Below are positions 8,346 to 15,583 of a DNA stretch of 35,996 bases, in pieces. Every line of letters begins with the position of its first letter. The first letter of the stretch is position 1. Both the position numbers and the translations under genes were made by a program. This DNA is from VGEM01 sp033764265 (lineage in GTDB: Bacteria; Pseudomonadota; Alphaproteobacteria; Rhodospirillales; Rhodospirillaceae): assembly GCA_033764265.1 (NCBI GenBank), contig JANRJB010000081.1:1-35996 (forward strand), written 5' to 3'. The notes under the pieces are model-generated. The model saw only the letters and a program-made list of their open reading frames with translations. It did no database searches and was not told the DNA's origin.

Positions 8346-9131
8346 ATGCGAATGGCCGAACCCGTTCAACGCAACGCCGACCTGGAAAGCGCCGCCGAAC
8401 GCGGCGTGGCCGGTGAACTGCGCCTGTTGTCGGCGAGGCTGTCGGCCATGTCGGGCCTGGCCGAGGCGCAGCTGGCCGCGGCCATCGACGCGCTGGGCGC
8501 CCGCGACACCGAGGCGGCCGAGCAGGTGGTCGCCAAGGACTTGGCGATCGACGAACTGGAGACCGAAATCAACGCCCGCGCCATGGGCATGCTGACGCGC
8601 CATGCTCCGGTCGCCGCCGACTTGCGCGAGATCGTCGCCGCGCTGAAGATTTCTAGCAACGTGGAACGCATCGGCGACTACGCCGCCAACGTCGCCAAGC
8701 GCGCGGTGATCGTGAACAATTATCCGGCGGTGCCGTCGGTCACCGGCGTGATCGAGCTGGGCCGCCTGGTGCGCCAGTATGTGCAGACGGTGTTCGACGC
8801 CTATGTCGAGCGCAACACCGCCAAAGCCGACGCGGTGTGGCGCGGCGACGCCGAAATCGACGCGCTGCACACCAGCGTGTTCCAGGATCTGTTGTCCGAC
8901 ATGCTGGTGGAACACGACCACGTTCTGCCGTGCACCCACCTGCTGTTTTGCATCAAGAACCTGGAACGCATTGGCGACCACGCCACCAACATCGCCGAGA
9001 CAATTCAATTCCTGGTGGCCGGCAAACAGCTGGCCGAGCGCCGGCCGAAGGCGCCGCGCACCACCGACATACTGACCGCTACGCTCACCGACCCGCAGAT
9101 GACACCCCCCCGGACAGGAGATCCGACATGA
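8346..9131 (+). CDS. phoU: Phosphate transport system regulator PhoU
   Basis: Cytoplasmic helical-bundle protein that links the Pst transporter to the PhoR/PhoB two-component pathway and keeps the Pho regulon off when phosphate is plentiful. The 261 residues contain both copies of the family metal-binding pattern ERIGDxAxN: E107-D111 (VERIGDYAANVAKR) and E207-D211 (LERIGDHATNIAE), one in each three-helix half. About 25 extra residues follow the second half. ATG 8346 was chosen; a TTG at 8331 overlapping pstB and ATG 8352 are alternatives. The stop overlaps the phoB start (ATGA), implying coupled translation. Confidence 0.95.
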   Translation: MRMAEPVQRNADLESAAERGVAGELRLLSARLSAMSGLAEAQLAAAIDALGARDTEAAEQVVAKDLAIDELETEINARAMGMLTRHAPVAADLREIVAALKISSNVERIGDYAANVAKRAVIVNNYPAVPSVTGVIELGRLVRQYVQTVFDAYVERNTAKADAVWRGDAEIDALHTSVFQDLLSDMLVEHDHVLPCTHLLFCIKNLERIGDHATNIAETIQFLVAGKQLAERRPKAPRTTDILTATLTDPQMTPPRTGDPT

Positions 9132-9829
9132 AGCCCACCGTCATGATTGTCGAGGATGAAGCCTCGCTGGTGACGATGCTGCGCTACAACTTGGAGAAGG
9201 AAGGCTACCGCGTCACCGAGGCCAGCGACGGCGAGGAGGCGATGACCGTCGCCGACGAAACCCCGCCCGACGCGGTGCTGCTCGACTGGATGCTGCCGCG
9301 CATGTCGGGCATCGAGGTCTGCCGCCAGTTGCGCCGCCGCCCGGCCACCCGCGGCGTGCCGATCATCATGCTCACCGCGCGCAGCGAGGAGGCCGACAAG
9401 GTGCGCGGCCTCAACGTCGGCGCCGACGACTACATCACCAAGCCGTTCTCGATGCCCGAGCTGGTCGCCCGCGTGCGCGCCCTCTTGCGCCGGGCCAAGC
9501 CGTCGCAGCAGAAGGGCCAGCTGACCTACGGCGACATCGCCATGGACCTCGATGCCCACCGCGTCAGCCGCGGCGGCAAATTCATCCACCTCGGGCCCAC
9601 CGAGTTCCGCCTGCTGCAGTTTTTCATGGAGCGGCCGGGCACCGTGTTCAGCCGCGAGGAGCTGCTCAACGGCGTCTGGGGCCCGGACATCTATGTCGAG
9701 CCGCGCACGGTCGATGTACACATCAGACGGTTGCGCAAGGCGCTCAATACCGAAGACGGGCAAGACGTCATCCGCACCGTGCGGGCGGCCGGTTATTCGC
9801 TCGACGCATCGAGCGAACAGGCGGCCTGA
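9128..9829 (+). CDS. phoB: Phosphate regulon response regulator PhoB
   Basis: Transcription factor activated by phosphorylation under phosphate limitation. The 233 residues comprise a receiver domain (1-120) with acidic pocket E9/D10, phospho-acceptor D53 in LLDWMLPRMSG, the LTA threonine and the KPF lysine, then an OmpR/PhoB winged helix (about 130-228) with recognition segment VDVHIRRLRKAL and C-terminal RTVRAAGYSL. The start has AGGAGA (9116-9121) six bases upstream and overlaps the phoU stop. Its expected target, the three-unit Pho box, lies before pstS. No phoR histidine kinase follows; the next gene is a transporter, so the kinase must be encoded elsewhere. Confidence 0.95.
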   Translation: MKPTVMIVEDEASLVTMLRYNLEKEGYRVTEASDGEEAMTVADETPPDAVLLDWMLPRMSGIEVCRQLRRRPATRGVPIIMLTARSEEADKVRGLNVGADDYITKPFSMPELVARVRALLRRAKPSQQKGQLTYGDIAMDLDAHRVSRGGKFIHLGPTEFRLLQFFMERPGTVFSREELLNGVWGPDIYVEPRTVDVHIRRLRKALNTEDGQDVIRTVRAAGYSLDASSEQAA

Positions 9830-9833
9830 CGCC

Positions 9834-9858
9834 CGCGCGCGGGGACTTCCCGCTCGCG
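9834..9858 (+). terminator. GC hairpin after phoB, weak terminator candidate
   Basis: GCGGG (9839-9843) pairs with CCCGC (9849-9853). After one mismatch, four more pairs extend it (9834-9837 with 9855-9858). It lies right after the phoB stop but is followed by a run of CCG triplets rather than Ts, so termination is uncertain. Confidence 0.3.
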
Positions 9859-9930
9859 CCGCCGCCGCCGCCATGCTTTACTGACCCGGTCGCAGAGGGA
9901 TTTCTGCCCGGGCGGGAAGGGGCGTAGGCG

Positions 9931-11175
9931 TTGTCGGTGCTGAAAGCGTGGTTCGAGCGTCCGTTATGGGCGCGCGTACTCTTGGCGATGATTCTCGGAG
10001 TTCTGGCCGGCTTCGTGCTGGGCGAGTCCGCGGCCGTGCTCAAGCCGGTCGGCGACCTGTTCGTCCGCGCCCTGAAGATGCTGGTGGTGCCGCTGATCTT
10101 CGTCTCGCTGTTGTCCGGCATCATCGCGATGCCGAACCCCGCCGGCCTGGGCCGGATCGGCGCCAAGACCATCGGCCTTTACCTGATGACCGCGCCCATC
10201 GCCGTGATCATCGGCATCGGGTTTGGCGTGGTGTTCCAGCCGGGGCTGGGCACGCCGGTCGAGGGTTTGGTCGACGCCCAGGCGCCCGCGGCCAAAGAGG
10301 TCTCCCTGGTCGCGCTGGTGATCGGCATCGTGCCTGAAAACCCGATCGCCGCCCTGGCCCAGGGCGACATCCTGCCGATCATCTTCATCTCATTGTTGCT
10401 GGGCGCGGCCATCATGGTGGTGGGCGAGGAGGCGCGACCATTGCGCACGCTGTTGTCCGCCGCCAACGCGGCCATCGTGCGGATCACCATGTGGGTGCTC
10501 GAGACCGCGCCCTTCGGCGTGTTCGCCATGATGGCCTGGGTAGTGGGCCGCCAGGGTCTCGACGTGCTGGTGCCGCTGCTCAAACTGATCGTCTGCCTGT
10601 ACGCGGCGTGCCTGTTGCACATGTTGCTGGTTTCGGGCGCGATGGTCGGTATCTGGGCCCGACTGAACCTGGTGCGGTTCTTCCGCGGTATTCTCGATGC
10701 GTTGCTGGTGGCTTATTCCACCGCCACTTCGAATGGCACGCTGCCGGTCACGCTCCGCTGCGTCGAGCGGAATCTCGGCGTGTCTCGGTCCACCGCCGCC
10801 TTCGTCGTGTCGGTGGGCGCAACGGTCAACATGGACGGCACGGCGATTTACATGGGCTTGTTCGCCCTGTTCACCGCTCAGGCATTCGGAGTCGACCTCG
10901 GCTTTGCGCAGTACGCCGCCATCGTCTTGACCGGCACCCTGGCCTCGATCGGCGCCGCCGGCATCCCCAGCGCCAGCCTGGTGCTGATCCCGATGGTGCT
11001 GGGCTCGGCCGGCCTGCCGGCGGAAGCGGTCGCGCTGGTGCTCGGCGTCGACCGCGTGCTCGACATGATGCGCACCACGGTCAATGTGGCGGGCGACGCC
11101 ATCGTCGCCGTGGTCGTCGGCAAGTCCGAAGGTACGCTCGATCTCGACGTGTTCAACGGTCGCCCGCGCGGCTGA
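9931..11175 (+). CDS. Dicarboxylate/amino acid:cation symporter (DAACS family)
   Basis: Secondary transporter of the GltP/DctA family, importing C4-dicarboxylates or acidic amino acids with Na+ or H+. The 414 residues give eight or so hydrophobic segments. Family marks are MLVVPLIFVSLLSGI near the N-terminus, the serine/threonine-rich re-entrant loop AYSTATSNGTLPVT (about 260-273), the cation-site motif GATVNMDGTAIYMG, and ASIGAAGIPSAS near the C-terminus. The re-entrant loop reads STATSNGTLP where many members have STSSSAATLP, so substrate cannot be assigned. The TTG start is supported by GAAGGGG (9916-9922) eight bases upstream. It ends one base from the convergent DUF1838 gene and may be read from the phosphate operon or on its own. 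Confidence 0.9.
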   Translation: MSVLKAWFERPLWARVLLAMILGVLAGFVLGESAAVLKPVGDLFVRALKMLVVPLIFVSLLSGIIAMPNPAGLGRIGAKTIGLYLMTAPIAVIIGIGFGVVFQPGLGTPVEGLVDAQAPAAKEVSLVALVIGIVPENPIAALAQGDILPIIFISLLLGAAIMVVGEEARPLRTLLSAANAAIVRITMWVLETAPFGVFAMMAWVVGRQGLDVLVPLLKLIVCLYAACLLHMLLVSGAMVGIWARLNLVRFFRGILDALLVAYSTATSNGTLPVTLRCVERNLGVSRSTAAFVVSVGATVNMDGTAIYMGLFALFTAQAFGVDLGFAQYAAIVLTGTLASIGAAGIPSASLVLIPMVLGSAGLPAEAVALVLGVDRVLDMMRTTVNVAGDAIVAVVVGKSEGTLDLDVFNGRPRG

Positions 11176-11176
11176 C

Positions 11177-12133
11177 CTACGACTTCGGCACCGGCGCCGG
11201 CTTCTGCGTGCGCGCGTAGTTCTCCAGGCTCGACAGGTTGGGTTTCGCCACCGAATCCTCGCTCGGCGGTTCCAGCATGTGCGGGTGATGCTTCTGGGCG
11301 TGCGCCACCACCTTGGGTTTGACGTACTTCAGGTCGTCGCCGTTGAAGGTGGTGGAGTGGTAGACGATGTGGCCCGGGGCCTGGCCCATCAGCAGCCACG
11401 GCAGCCACGGCGTCACCCGCGACCAGCTGCCGCCATAGGTCACCGAGGTCAGGTCGGGGTTCTGCAGGTCGGCAAGCTTGACGACAAAGGTGTAAGTCTC
11501 GCTCACCTGGGCCATCTTGCCGGCGCTTTCGCGCGGCCATTGTTCGGGCTGCAGCGCCGACGGGTAGAACAGGTTGATATTGCGCAGCGCGGTCACCAAG
11601 CCGCCCCCGATCTCCCGCCAGTTCAGCACATGCGGCTTGCGCGGGCCGTCTTCGATCTTGTTCAAGCCGCCGTAGCTGGGCGGACGCGGCTCGAACTCCT
11701 CGATATGGAGGTTCCATGGGTCGTTGATGACGTCGACCACCTTCACCGTCTCGTCGGTGAAGGGATTGCGGTACTCGCTCAGCACATCGCCGGTGGCCAG
11801 GTCGGTGTAGAAAATCGTCTCGCGGTGCAAGATGCGGTAGCTGCCGTCGGCCTGCTTGCGCGTCTGGCCGACCGACAGCACCTCGAAGCCGAACAGGTCG
11901 CGTACCTTTTCGTTGGCGCGCACCGCCGACACGATGCCCGATGCGCCGCCGTATTTGACCTTGGTCTCGTCCAGGTTGCCGTCCATGCGTGCAAGCGCGA
12001 GCATGGTGCCTTTGCCGGTGGTCAGGTCGATGTAAGGCCCGGTCAGGCTGGGTGCGGCGCCCGTCGCCGCGCTTGCCGCGGCGGAGCCGAGGCCCGTCGC
12101 CGCCGTCGCTGCCAGAAAACTCCGCCGTTCCAT
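11177..12133 (-). CDS. DUF1838 family protein with Tat-type signal
   Basis: Exported protein of unknown biochemical function. The N-terminus MERRSFLAATAATGLGSAAA has the twin-arginine pattern R-R-x-F-L followed by a mild hydrophobic stretch, so transport in a folded, possibly cofactor-bound state is likely. The body resembles the DUF1838 family through its FYTDLATGDVLSEYRNPFT and VINDPWN segments. From the ATG at 12133 it has 318 residues; an upstream ATG at 12196 would overlap the apt stop and bury the signal, so it was rejected. It is convergent with the symporter gene and lies 59 bp downstream of apt on the same strand. Confidence 0.75.
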   Translation of the reverse strand: MERRSFLAATAATGLGSAAASAATGAAPSLTGPYIDLTTGKGTMLALARMDGNLDETKVKYGGASGIVSAVRANEKVRDLFGFEVLSVGQTRKQADGSYRILHRETIFYTDLATGDVLSEYRNPFTDETVKVVDVINDPWNLHIEEFEPRPPSYGGLNKIEDGPRKPHVLNWREIGGGLVTALRNINLFYPSALQPEQWPRESAGKMAQVSETYTFVVKLADLQNPDLTSVTYGGSWSRVTPWLPWLLMGQAPGHIVYHSTTFNGDDLKYVKPKVVAHAQKHHPHMLEPPSEDSVAKPNLSSLENYARTQKPAPVPKS

Positions 12134-12192
12134 GCCACGCGCTCCCAACCCCATGAATGGACCGCCACGATAGCGGACCAAGGGGCCCAGCG

Positions 12193-12711
12193 TCATTCGC
12201 TGTCGTAGCTGACCAGGCTGGCGACCGGCATGTCGAGCCGGCCGCGGCCGTTCAGGAACGCAAGTTCGATCAGGCAGGCCGCGCCCGCCACACCGGCGCC
12301 CTGGCCCCGTAACAGCTTGGCGGCGGCCATGATCGTGCCGCCGGTGGCCAAAAGATCGTCGACGATCGCTACCCGCTGCCCCGACGCGATCGCGTCATGC
12401 TGGATTTCGACCGAATCGGTGCCGTATTCCAGGCCGTAGCTTGCCCGGCGCACGTTCCCCGGCAGCTTGCCACGCTTGCGCACCATCACCAGCCCGCAAC
12501 CCAGTTGCAGTGCCAGCGGCGCGCCGACCAGGAACCCGCGCGCGTCGATCGCCGCAATCGCATCGGGTCGCCATGGTGCCACCAATGCCGTCAGCCGTTC
12601 GATCGCGTCGCGCCACGCGGCGGGATGCCGCAACAGAGTCGAGATGTCGAAAAAGTTGATGCCCGGCTTGGGAAAATCGGGGATTTGGCGGATGTGTTGT
12701 TTCAGATCCAT
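12193..12711 (-). CDS. apt: Adenine phosphoribosyltransferase
   Basis: Purine salvage enzyme converting adenine and PRPP to AMP and pyrophosphate; cytoplasmic. The 172 residues match the usual length. The N-terminal IPDFPKPGINFFDIS is typical of APRT, followed by AIDARGFLVGAPLA, the flexible-loop region RKRGKLPG, and the PRPP-binding loop VAIVDDLLATGGT (114-126). The start ATG has no clear ribosome site but begins exactly where homologous enzymes begin. The gene is divergent from the first DUF2336 gene, across a 386-bp region. Confidence 0.95.
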   Translation of the reverse strand: MDLKQHIRQIPDFPKPGINFFDISTLLRHPAAWRDAIERLTALVAPWRPDAIAAIDARGFLVGAPLALQLGCGLVMVRKRGKLPGNVRRASYGLEYGTDSVEIQHDAIASGQRVAIVDDLLATGGTIMAAAKLLRGQGAGVAGAACLIELAFLNGRGRLDMPVASLVSYDSE

Positions 12712-12867
12712 GGAGCGACGGGGATGTGATGATGTCCGGTATGCGAGCGGACCCGACCCTACAAGGGCCGCGCGGGGGCTGGCAAAGCAACCGGTCGGGC
12801 AACGAAAGAGAATTTGGGGCCCGGGTTCTGCAACCGCTGGTCATTAGGGGGCGTTGGTACCAGGTTA

Positions 12868-12906
12868 ATGGTTCGCCAAGATTTTTGGCGGATTTTTGCT
12901 AACCAT
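12868..12906. repeat. Bipartite palindrome upstream of DUF2336 gene A
   Basis: ATGGTT-CGCCAA (12868-12879) is matched by TTGGCG (12885-12890) and, after a 10-base insert GATTTTTGCT, by AACCAT (12901-12906). All 12 arm positions pair. It lies about 35 bp upstream of the proposed -35 element, a fitting place for a dimeric regulator. As RNA on the + strand, the inner stem followed by GATTTTTG would resemble a small terminator. Confidence 0.5.
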
Positions 12907-12941
12907 CAGAAAACGTTGATATCCCCACGGGATTTTTGACG

Positions 12942-12969
12942 TTGTCAATGCTCTTAAAGCGTGTAGTAT
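12942..12969 (+). promoter_or_regulatory. Sigma-70-like promoter for DUF2336 gene A
   Basis: TTGTCA (12942-12947), a 16-base spacer, then TAGTAT (12964-12969). Both hexamers match consensus at four of six positions or better. Transcription would start near 12976, exactly at the foot of the first leader stem-loop, which supports the assignment. TTGACG at 12936 is a less well spaced alternative -35. Confidence 0.4.
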
Positions 12970-12976
12970 GATGTCA

Positions 12977-13008
12977 ATCGTCCGACAACAACACAATTCA
13001 CGGACGAT
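12977..13008 (+). ncRNA. 5'-terminal stem-loop in DUF2336 gene A leader
   Basis: ATCGTCCG (12977-12984) pairs perfectly with CGGACGAT (13001-13008) around a 16-base loop made almost only of A and C (ACAACAACACAATTCA). It would form the very 5' end of the transcript from the promoter above. A clean stem with an unstructured A/C loop could protect the mRNA end or bind a protein or small RNA. Confidence 0.45.
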
Positions 13009-13032
13009 CCCGCTTGGGGGGGATACGGCGCG

Positions 13033-13069
13033 CCATTGCTCGCGTGAATGGTTCATGCGACTGCAATGG
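13033..13069 (+). ncRNA. 16-bp hairpin in DUF2336 gene A leader
   Basis: CCATTGC-TCGC-G-TGAA (13033-13048), a TGG loop, then TTCA-T-GCGA and GCAATGG (ending 13069). It gives 7 + 4 + 1 (G-U) + 4 pairs, interrupted only by a two-base CT bulge on the 3' side. It ends 16 bases before the ribosome site. A structure this regular in a leader suggests post-transcriptional control; it matches no riboswitch family I can name. Confidence 0.55.
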
Positions 13070-13085
13070 GGAACCGAGGGCAGAC

Positions 13086-13090
13086 AGGGG
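13086..13090 (+). promoter_or_regulatory. Ribosome binding site deciding the DUF2336 gene A start
   Basis: AGGGG ends seven bases before GTG 13098. The next in-frame ATG (13113) is 22 bases away and upstream candidates fall inside the leader hairpins, so the GTG is preferred. Confidence 0.65.
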
Positions 13091-13097
13091 TCTACCG

Positions 13098-14228
13098 GTG
13101 GCAGGTTTGACTATGGAAGACGTTAACCGGCTGGCGCAGGACCCGTCGCCTGCGACCCGCGCAGGTACGGCGACCAAGCTTGCCCTCGAGTTCAACTCAG
13201 GCCGGTTCAGCCCGAACGAATTGCGTCTGGCCGAGCAGATTTTCCGCGTGATGGTGAAGGACGCCGAGATTCGCGTCCGCGAGGCGCTGTCGGCCAACCT
13301 GAAAGCCAATCCCGCCGTGCCGCGCGACATCGCCGTGACGCTGGCGCAGGACGTGGACTCGGTCGCCGTGCCGATGCTGACGATGTCGGACGTGCTGACG
13401 GCCGACGATCTCGTCGCCATCATCAACAGCCAGCAAAGCGCCAACAAGATGGAGGCGATCGCCGGCCGCAAGGTCGTGCCAGCCACCGTCACCGAAGCGC
13501 TAAGCGAAAAGGCCGGCGAGGCCGCCATCTCGCGGCTGGTCGCCAACCCCGGCGCCGACTTGACGGAAAAAGCCCTGAACCGCGTGATCGACCGCTTCCC
13601 CGAGAGCGACAAAGTGCACGATCCGCTGGTGCGGCGCGCCGCGCTGCCGATCACCATCACCGAGCGGCTGGTGACGATCGTGTCCGAGCACTTGCGCACG
13701 CACCTGTTGTCGAAGCACCGCATCTCCGAGGACATGGCGCTCGATATCGTGCTCCAGACCCGCGAACGCGCCACCGTCAGCCTGGCCATGGGCGTGACCG
13801 ACGACAGCCTTGCCTCGCTGACCCGCCAGCTCAACCAGCACAAGCGACTGTCGGGCTCGCTGGTGCTGCGGTCGTTGTGCATGGGTAATCTGCGCTTCTT
13901 CGAGCACGCCCTGTCCAGCCTTTCAGGTGTGCCGGTGGCCAACACCCGCATCCTGATCCATGATGCCTCCGGCGCCGGCCTCAAGGCGGTCTGGTCCAAA
14001 GCCAAACTGCCGGCCAGCATGTTTCCCGCCGTGCGCGCGGCGCTTGACGTGGTGGCCCAGACCGATTTCGACGGGCGTGAACTCGATACCGAGCGCTACA
14101 CCCGGCGCATCATCGAGCGCATCCTGACCCAGTACGAAATGTTCGGCGTGGATTTTGCCGCTGACGACCTCGAATACCTGCTGGCGCGCGTTGCCAGGGT
14201 GCCGGCGGCTGCCGTCGCCGTTCACTGA
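13098..14228 (+). CDS. DUF2336 (HEAT-like) protein, paralogue A
   Basis: Predicted cytoplasmic all-helical protein of 376 residues with no signal peptide or membrane segment. Its repeated helix pairs and the segments RVREALSANLKANPAVPRDI, LTADDLVAII and RLSGSLVLRSLCMG fit the DUF2336 family, an alphaproteobacterial group with HEAT-like folds thought to act through protein-protein contacts; the biochemical role is not established. The GTG start follows AGGGG by seven bases. It forms a tandem pair with paralogue B 231 bp downstream, about 55-60% identical by eye in the N-terminal half and less alike in the C-terminal third. Each copy has its own promoter-like DNA, so they may be expressed under different conditions. 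Confidence 0.8.
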   Translation: MAGLTMEDVNRLAQDPSPATRAGTATKLALEFNSGRFSPNELRLAEQIFRVMVKDAEIRVREALSANLKANPAVPRDIAVTLAQDVDSVAVPMLTMSDVLTADDLVAIINSQQSANKMEAIAGRKVVPATVTEALSEKAGEAAISRLVANPGADLTEKALNRVIDRFPESDKVHDPLVRRAALPITITERLVTIVSEHLRTHLLSKHRISEDMALDIVLQTRERATVSLAMGVTDDSLASLTRQLNQHKRLSGSLVLRSLCMGNLRFFEHALSSLSGVPVANTRILIHDASGAGLKAVWSKAKLPASMFPAVRAALDVVAQTDFDGRELDTERYTRRIIERILTQYEMFGVDFAADDLEYLLARVARVPAAAVAVH

Positions 14229-14281
14229 CCGGTCTCGCCCGGCTGGTCCGGCGAATCCTTGCCGAACCTATCGACCTGACG

Positions 14282-14303
14282 TTCGCCCGAAACCCTGGGC
14301 GAA
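14282..14303 (+). terminator. Hairpin after DUF2336 gene A
   Basis: TTCGCCC (14282-14288) pairs perfectly with GGGCGAA (14297-14303) around an 8-base loop, 54 bp after the stop. Only a short T/C-rich stretch follows, so it is a weak terminator candidate that would separate the two paralogues. Confidence 0.4.
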
Positions 14304-14335
14304 ACTCATCCTTATGTACGATTAGTTGAAAACTA

Positions 14336-14354
14336 CAATGCTTGACACGCATTG
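14336..14354. promoter_or_regulatory. Palindrome over the -35 region of DUF2336 gene B
   Basis: CAATGC (14336-14341) and GCATTG (14349-14354) are perfect inverted repeats around TTGACAC, and AACT/AGTT arms further out extend the symmetry imperfectly. The spacer contains a consensus -35 hexamer TTGACA (14342-14347), so a bound dimer would block RNA polymerase. This is the geometry of a repressor operator. Confidence 0.5.
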
Positions 14355-14372
14355 AGAGTTGTCGTTCAGTAT
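14342..14372 (+). promoter_or_regulatory. Possible promoter of DUF2336 gene B
   Basis: TTGACA (14342-14347) is a perfect -35 hexamer. The best -10 is CAGTAT (14367-14372) with a long 19-base spacer; TTCAGT at 17 bases is poorer. Paralogue A has the related TAGTAT. The wide spacing suggests dependence on an activator or a different sigma factor. Confidence 0.3.
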
Positions 14373-14459
14373 CGAAACGAAAATTAGAAAGCGCAAAAAG
14401 CTCAGCGGTCGTGCCGTTGCCGGAGGCAGAACACCGTTCGGTCACGGAGTTGAATCAGA

Positions 14460-15560
14460 ATGTCGTTGGTCAGCGTTGGCGATGTGGAGCGCTTGCTCCG
14501 CGATCCGTCGGGGGCGGTGCGGGCTGAAACCGCCACCAAGCTCGCGCGGGCGTACAGTAACGGCGGATTCACCGCGGCCGAACTCGATCAAGCGGTCCTG
14601 ATCTTCCGGTTGATGGTCAAGGACGCCGAGGCCCGCGTCCGCGAGGCGTTGGCGCTGCACCTCAAGGGCAACCGCAGCATTCCGCACGATATTGCGGTGA
14701 CGCTGGCGCGCGATATCGATGCGGTGGCCTTGCCGATGCTGGCGGCCAGCGAGGTGCTGACCGCAGCCGATCTGATCGACATCATTCTGACGCAACGCAG
14801 CCAGGCGAAGATGCGTGCCATCGCCGGCCGGGCGCGCGTCGAGAGCGACGTGGTCAAAGCGCTGGTCGGCCACGGTGACGAAATCGTGGTTTCGACCGTC
14901 GCCGGCAACCCCGGCGCCGAATTCGAGGACGAAACCTATACGCTGGCGATCGAACGGTTCCCCGCGTCCGACTCGGTTCAGCAGCGCCTGATCGACCGCG
15001 CCGATCTGCCGCCGGCGGTGGCCGAACGGCTGGTGGCGACCGTCGCGGACCATCTCAAGGGGCGCCTGCTCGCGCGCACCGCGCTCACCGACGCGGCCTC
15101 GGCGGCGATTGTGCTGGCGACCCGGGAACGCGCCACGCTCAGCCTGGCGCGCGACTTCGCCGACGCCGGCGTGGCCGCGCTGGTCGCGCAGCTCAAGCAG
15201 AACCAGCGGCTGACCGGGTCGATCGTGCTGCGCGCGGCCTGCATGGGGCACGACCGTTTCTTCGCCCATGCGCTGGCGTCGCTGTGCGGGATGAGCGTTG
15301 GTCAGGTCGGCCAGCACCTGCGCGAATCCAAGGGTGTCGACGCGCTGTGGCGCCTGGCGAAGCTGAACGAACGCCTGCTGCCGGCGGTGCAGGCGGCCCA
15401 CGCGGCGATGCGCGCGGCTGGCCCTGGCCAGGACCCCGGTGCCGCGGCCACGCGCGGCGTCATGCGCGCTTACGCCGAAGCCGGCATCGGGTTTGCCGGC
15501 GATGGGTTGGAAGACGTGCTGACCGTCGTCAACGCCTACGCCGCCCGCGCGCCGTCGTAA
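14460..15560 (+). CDS. DUF2336 (HEAT-like) protein, paralogue B
   Basis: Predicted cytoplasmic helical protein of 366 residues, a tandem duplicate of the gene before it. Conserved blocks shared with A include FRLMVKDAEARVREAL, DIAVTLARDIDAVA and LTGSIVLRAACMG. It is richer in alanine, and its C-terminal third diverges most (about residues 300-366), which suggests different partners. ATG 14460 is supported by ACGGAG about ten bases upstream and by alignment with A. Function unknown. It is convergent with glyoxalase I, 23 bp apart. Confidence 0.8.
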   Translation: MSLVSVGDVERLLRDPSGAVRAETATKLARAYSNGGFTAAELDQAVLIFRLMVKDAEARVREALALHLKGNRSIPHDIAVTLARDIDAVALPMLAASEVLTAADLIDIILTQRSQAKMRAIAGRARVESDVVKALVGHGDEIVVSTVAGNPGAEFEDETYTLAIERFPASDSVQQRLIDRADLPPAVAERLVATVADHLKGRLLARTALTDAASAAIVLATRERATLSLARDFADAGVAALVAQLKQNQRLTGSIVLRAACMGHDRFFAHALASLCGMSVGQVGQHLRESKGVDALWRLAKLNERLLPAVQAAHAAMRAAGPGQDPGAAATRGVMRAYAEAGIGFAGDGLEDVLTVVNAYAARAPS

Positions 15561-15583
15561 TCGGCGGGTAATGGGTGCGCGCC

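Larger units (their letters stand above)
12712..13097. other. 386-bp divergent region between apt and DUF2336 gene A
   Basis: No coding sequence is supported here. The apt-proximal part (12712-12860) shows nothing clear beyond room for an apt promoter on the - strand. From 12863 to 13090 the DNA is locally AT-richer. It contains a bipartite palindrome (12868-12906), three copies of GATTTTTG (12880-12887, 12891-12898, 12931-12938), a promoter-like element (12942-12969), two stem-loops in the likely mRNA leader (12977-13008 and 13033-13069) and the ribosome site (13086-13090). These are listed separately. Confidence 0.7.

Noticed and set aside
9831..9875. CRISPR-like or microsatellite repeat of CCG/CGC triplets after phoB
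   Set aside because: Only a few triplets, no spacers; ordinary GC-rich intergenic sequence.
12134..12196. Earlier ATG for the DUF1838 protein
   Set aside because: It would overlap apt and place 21 residues before a clear twin-arginine signal.
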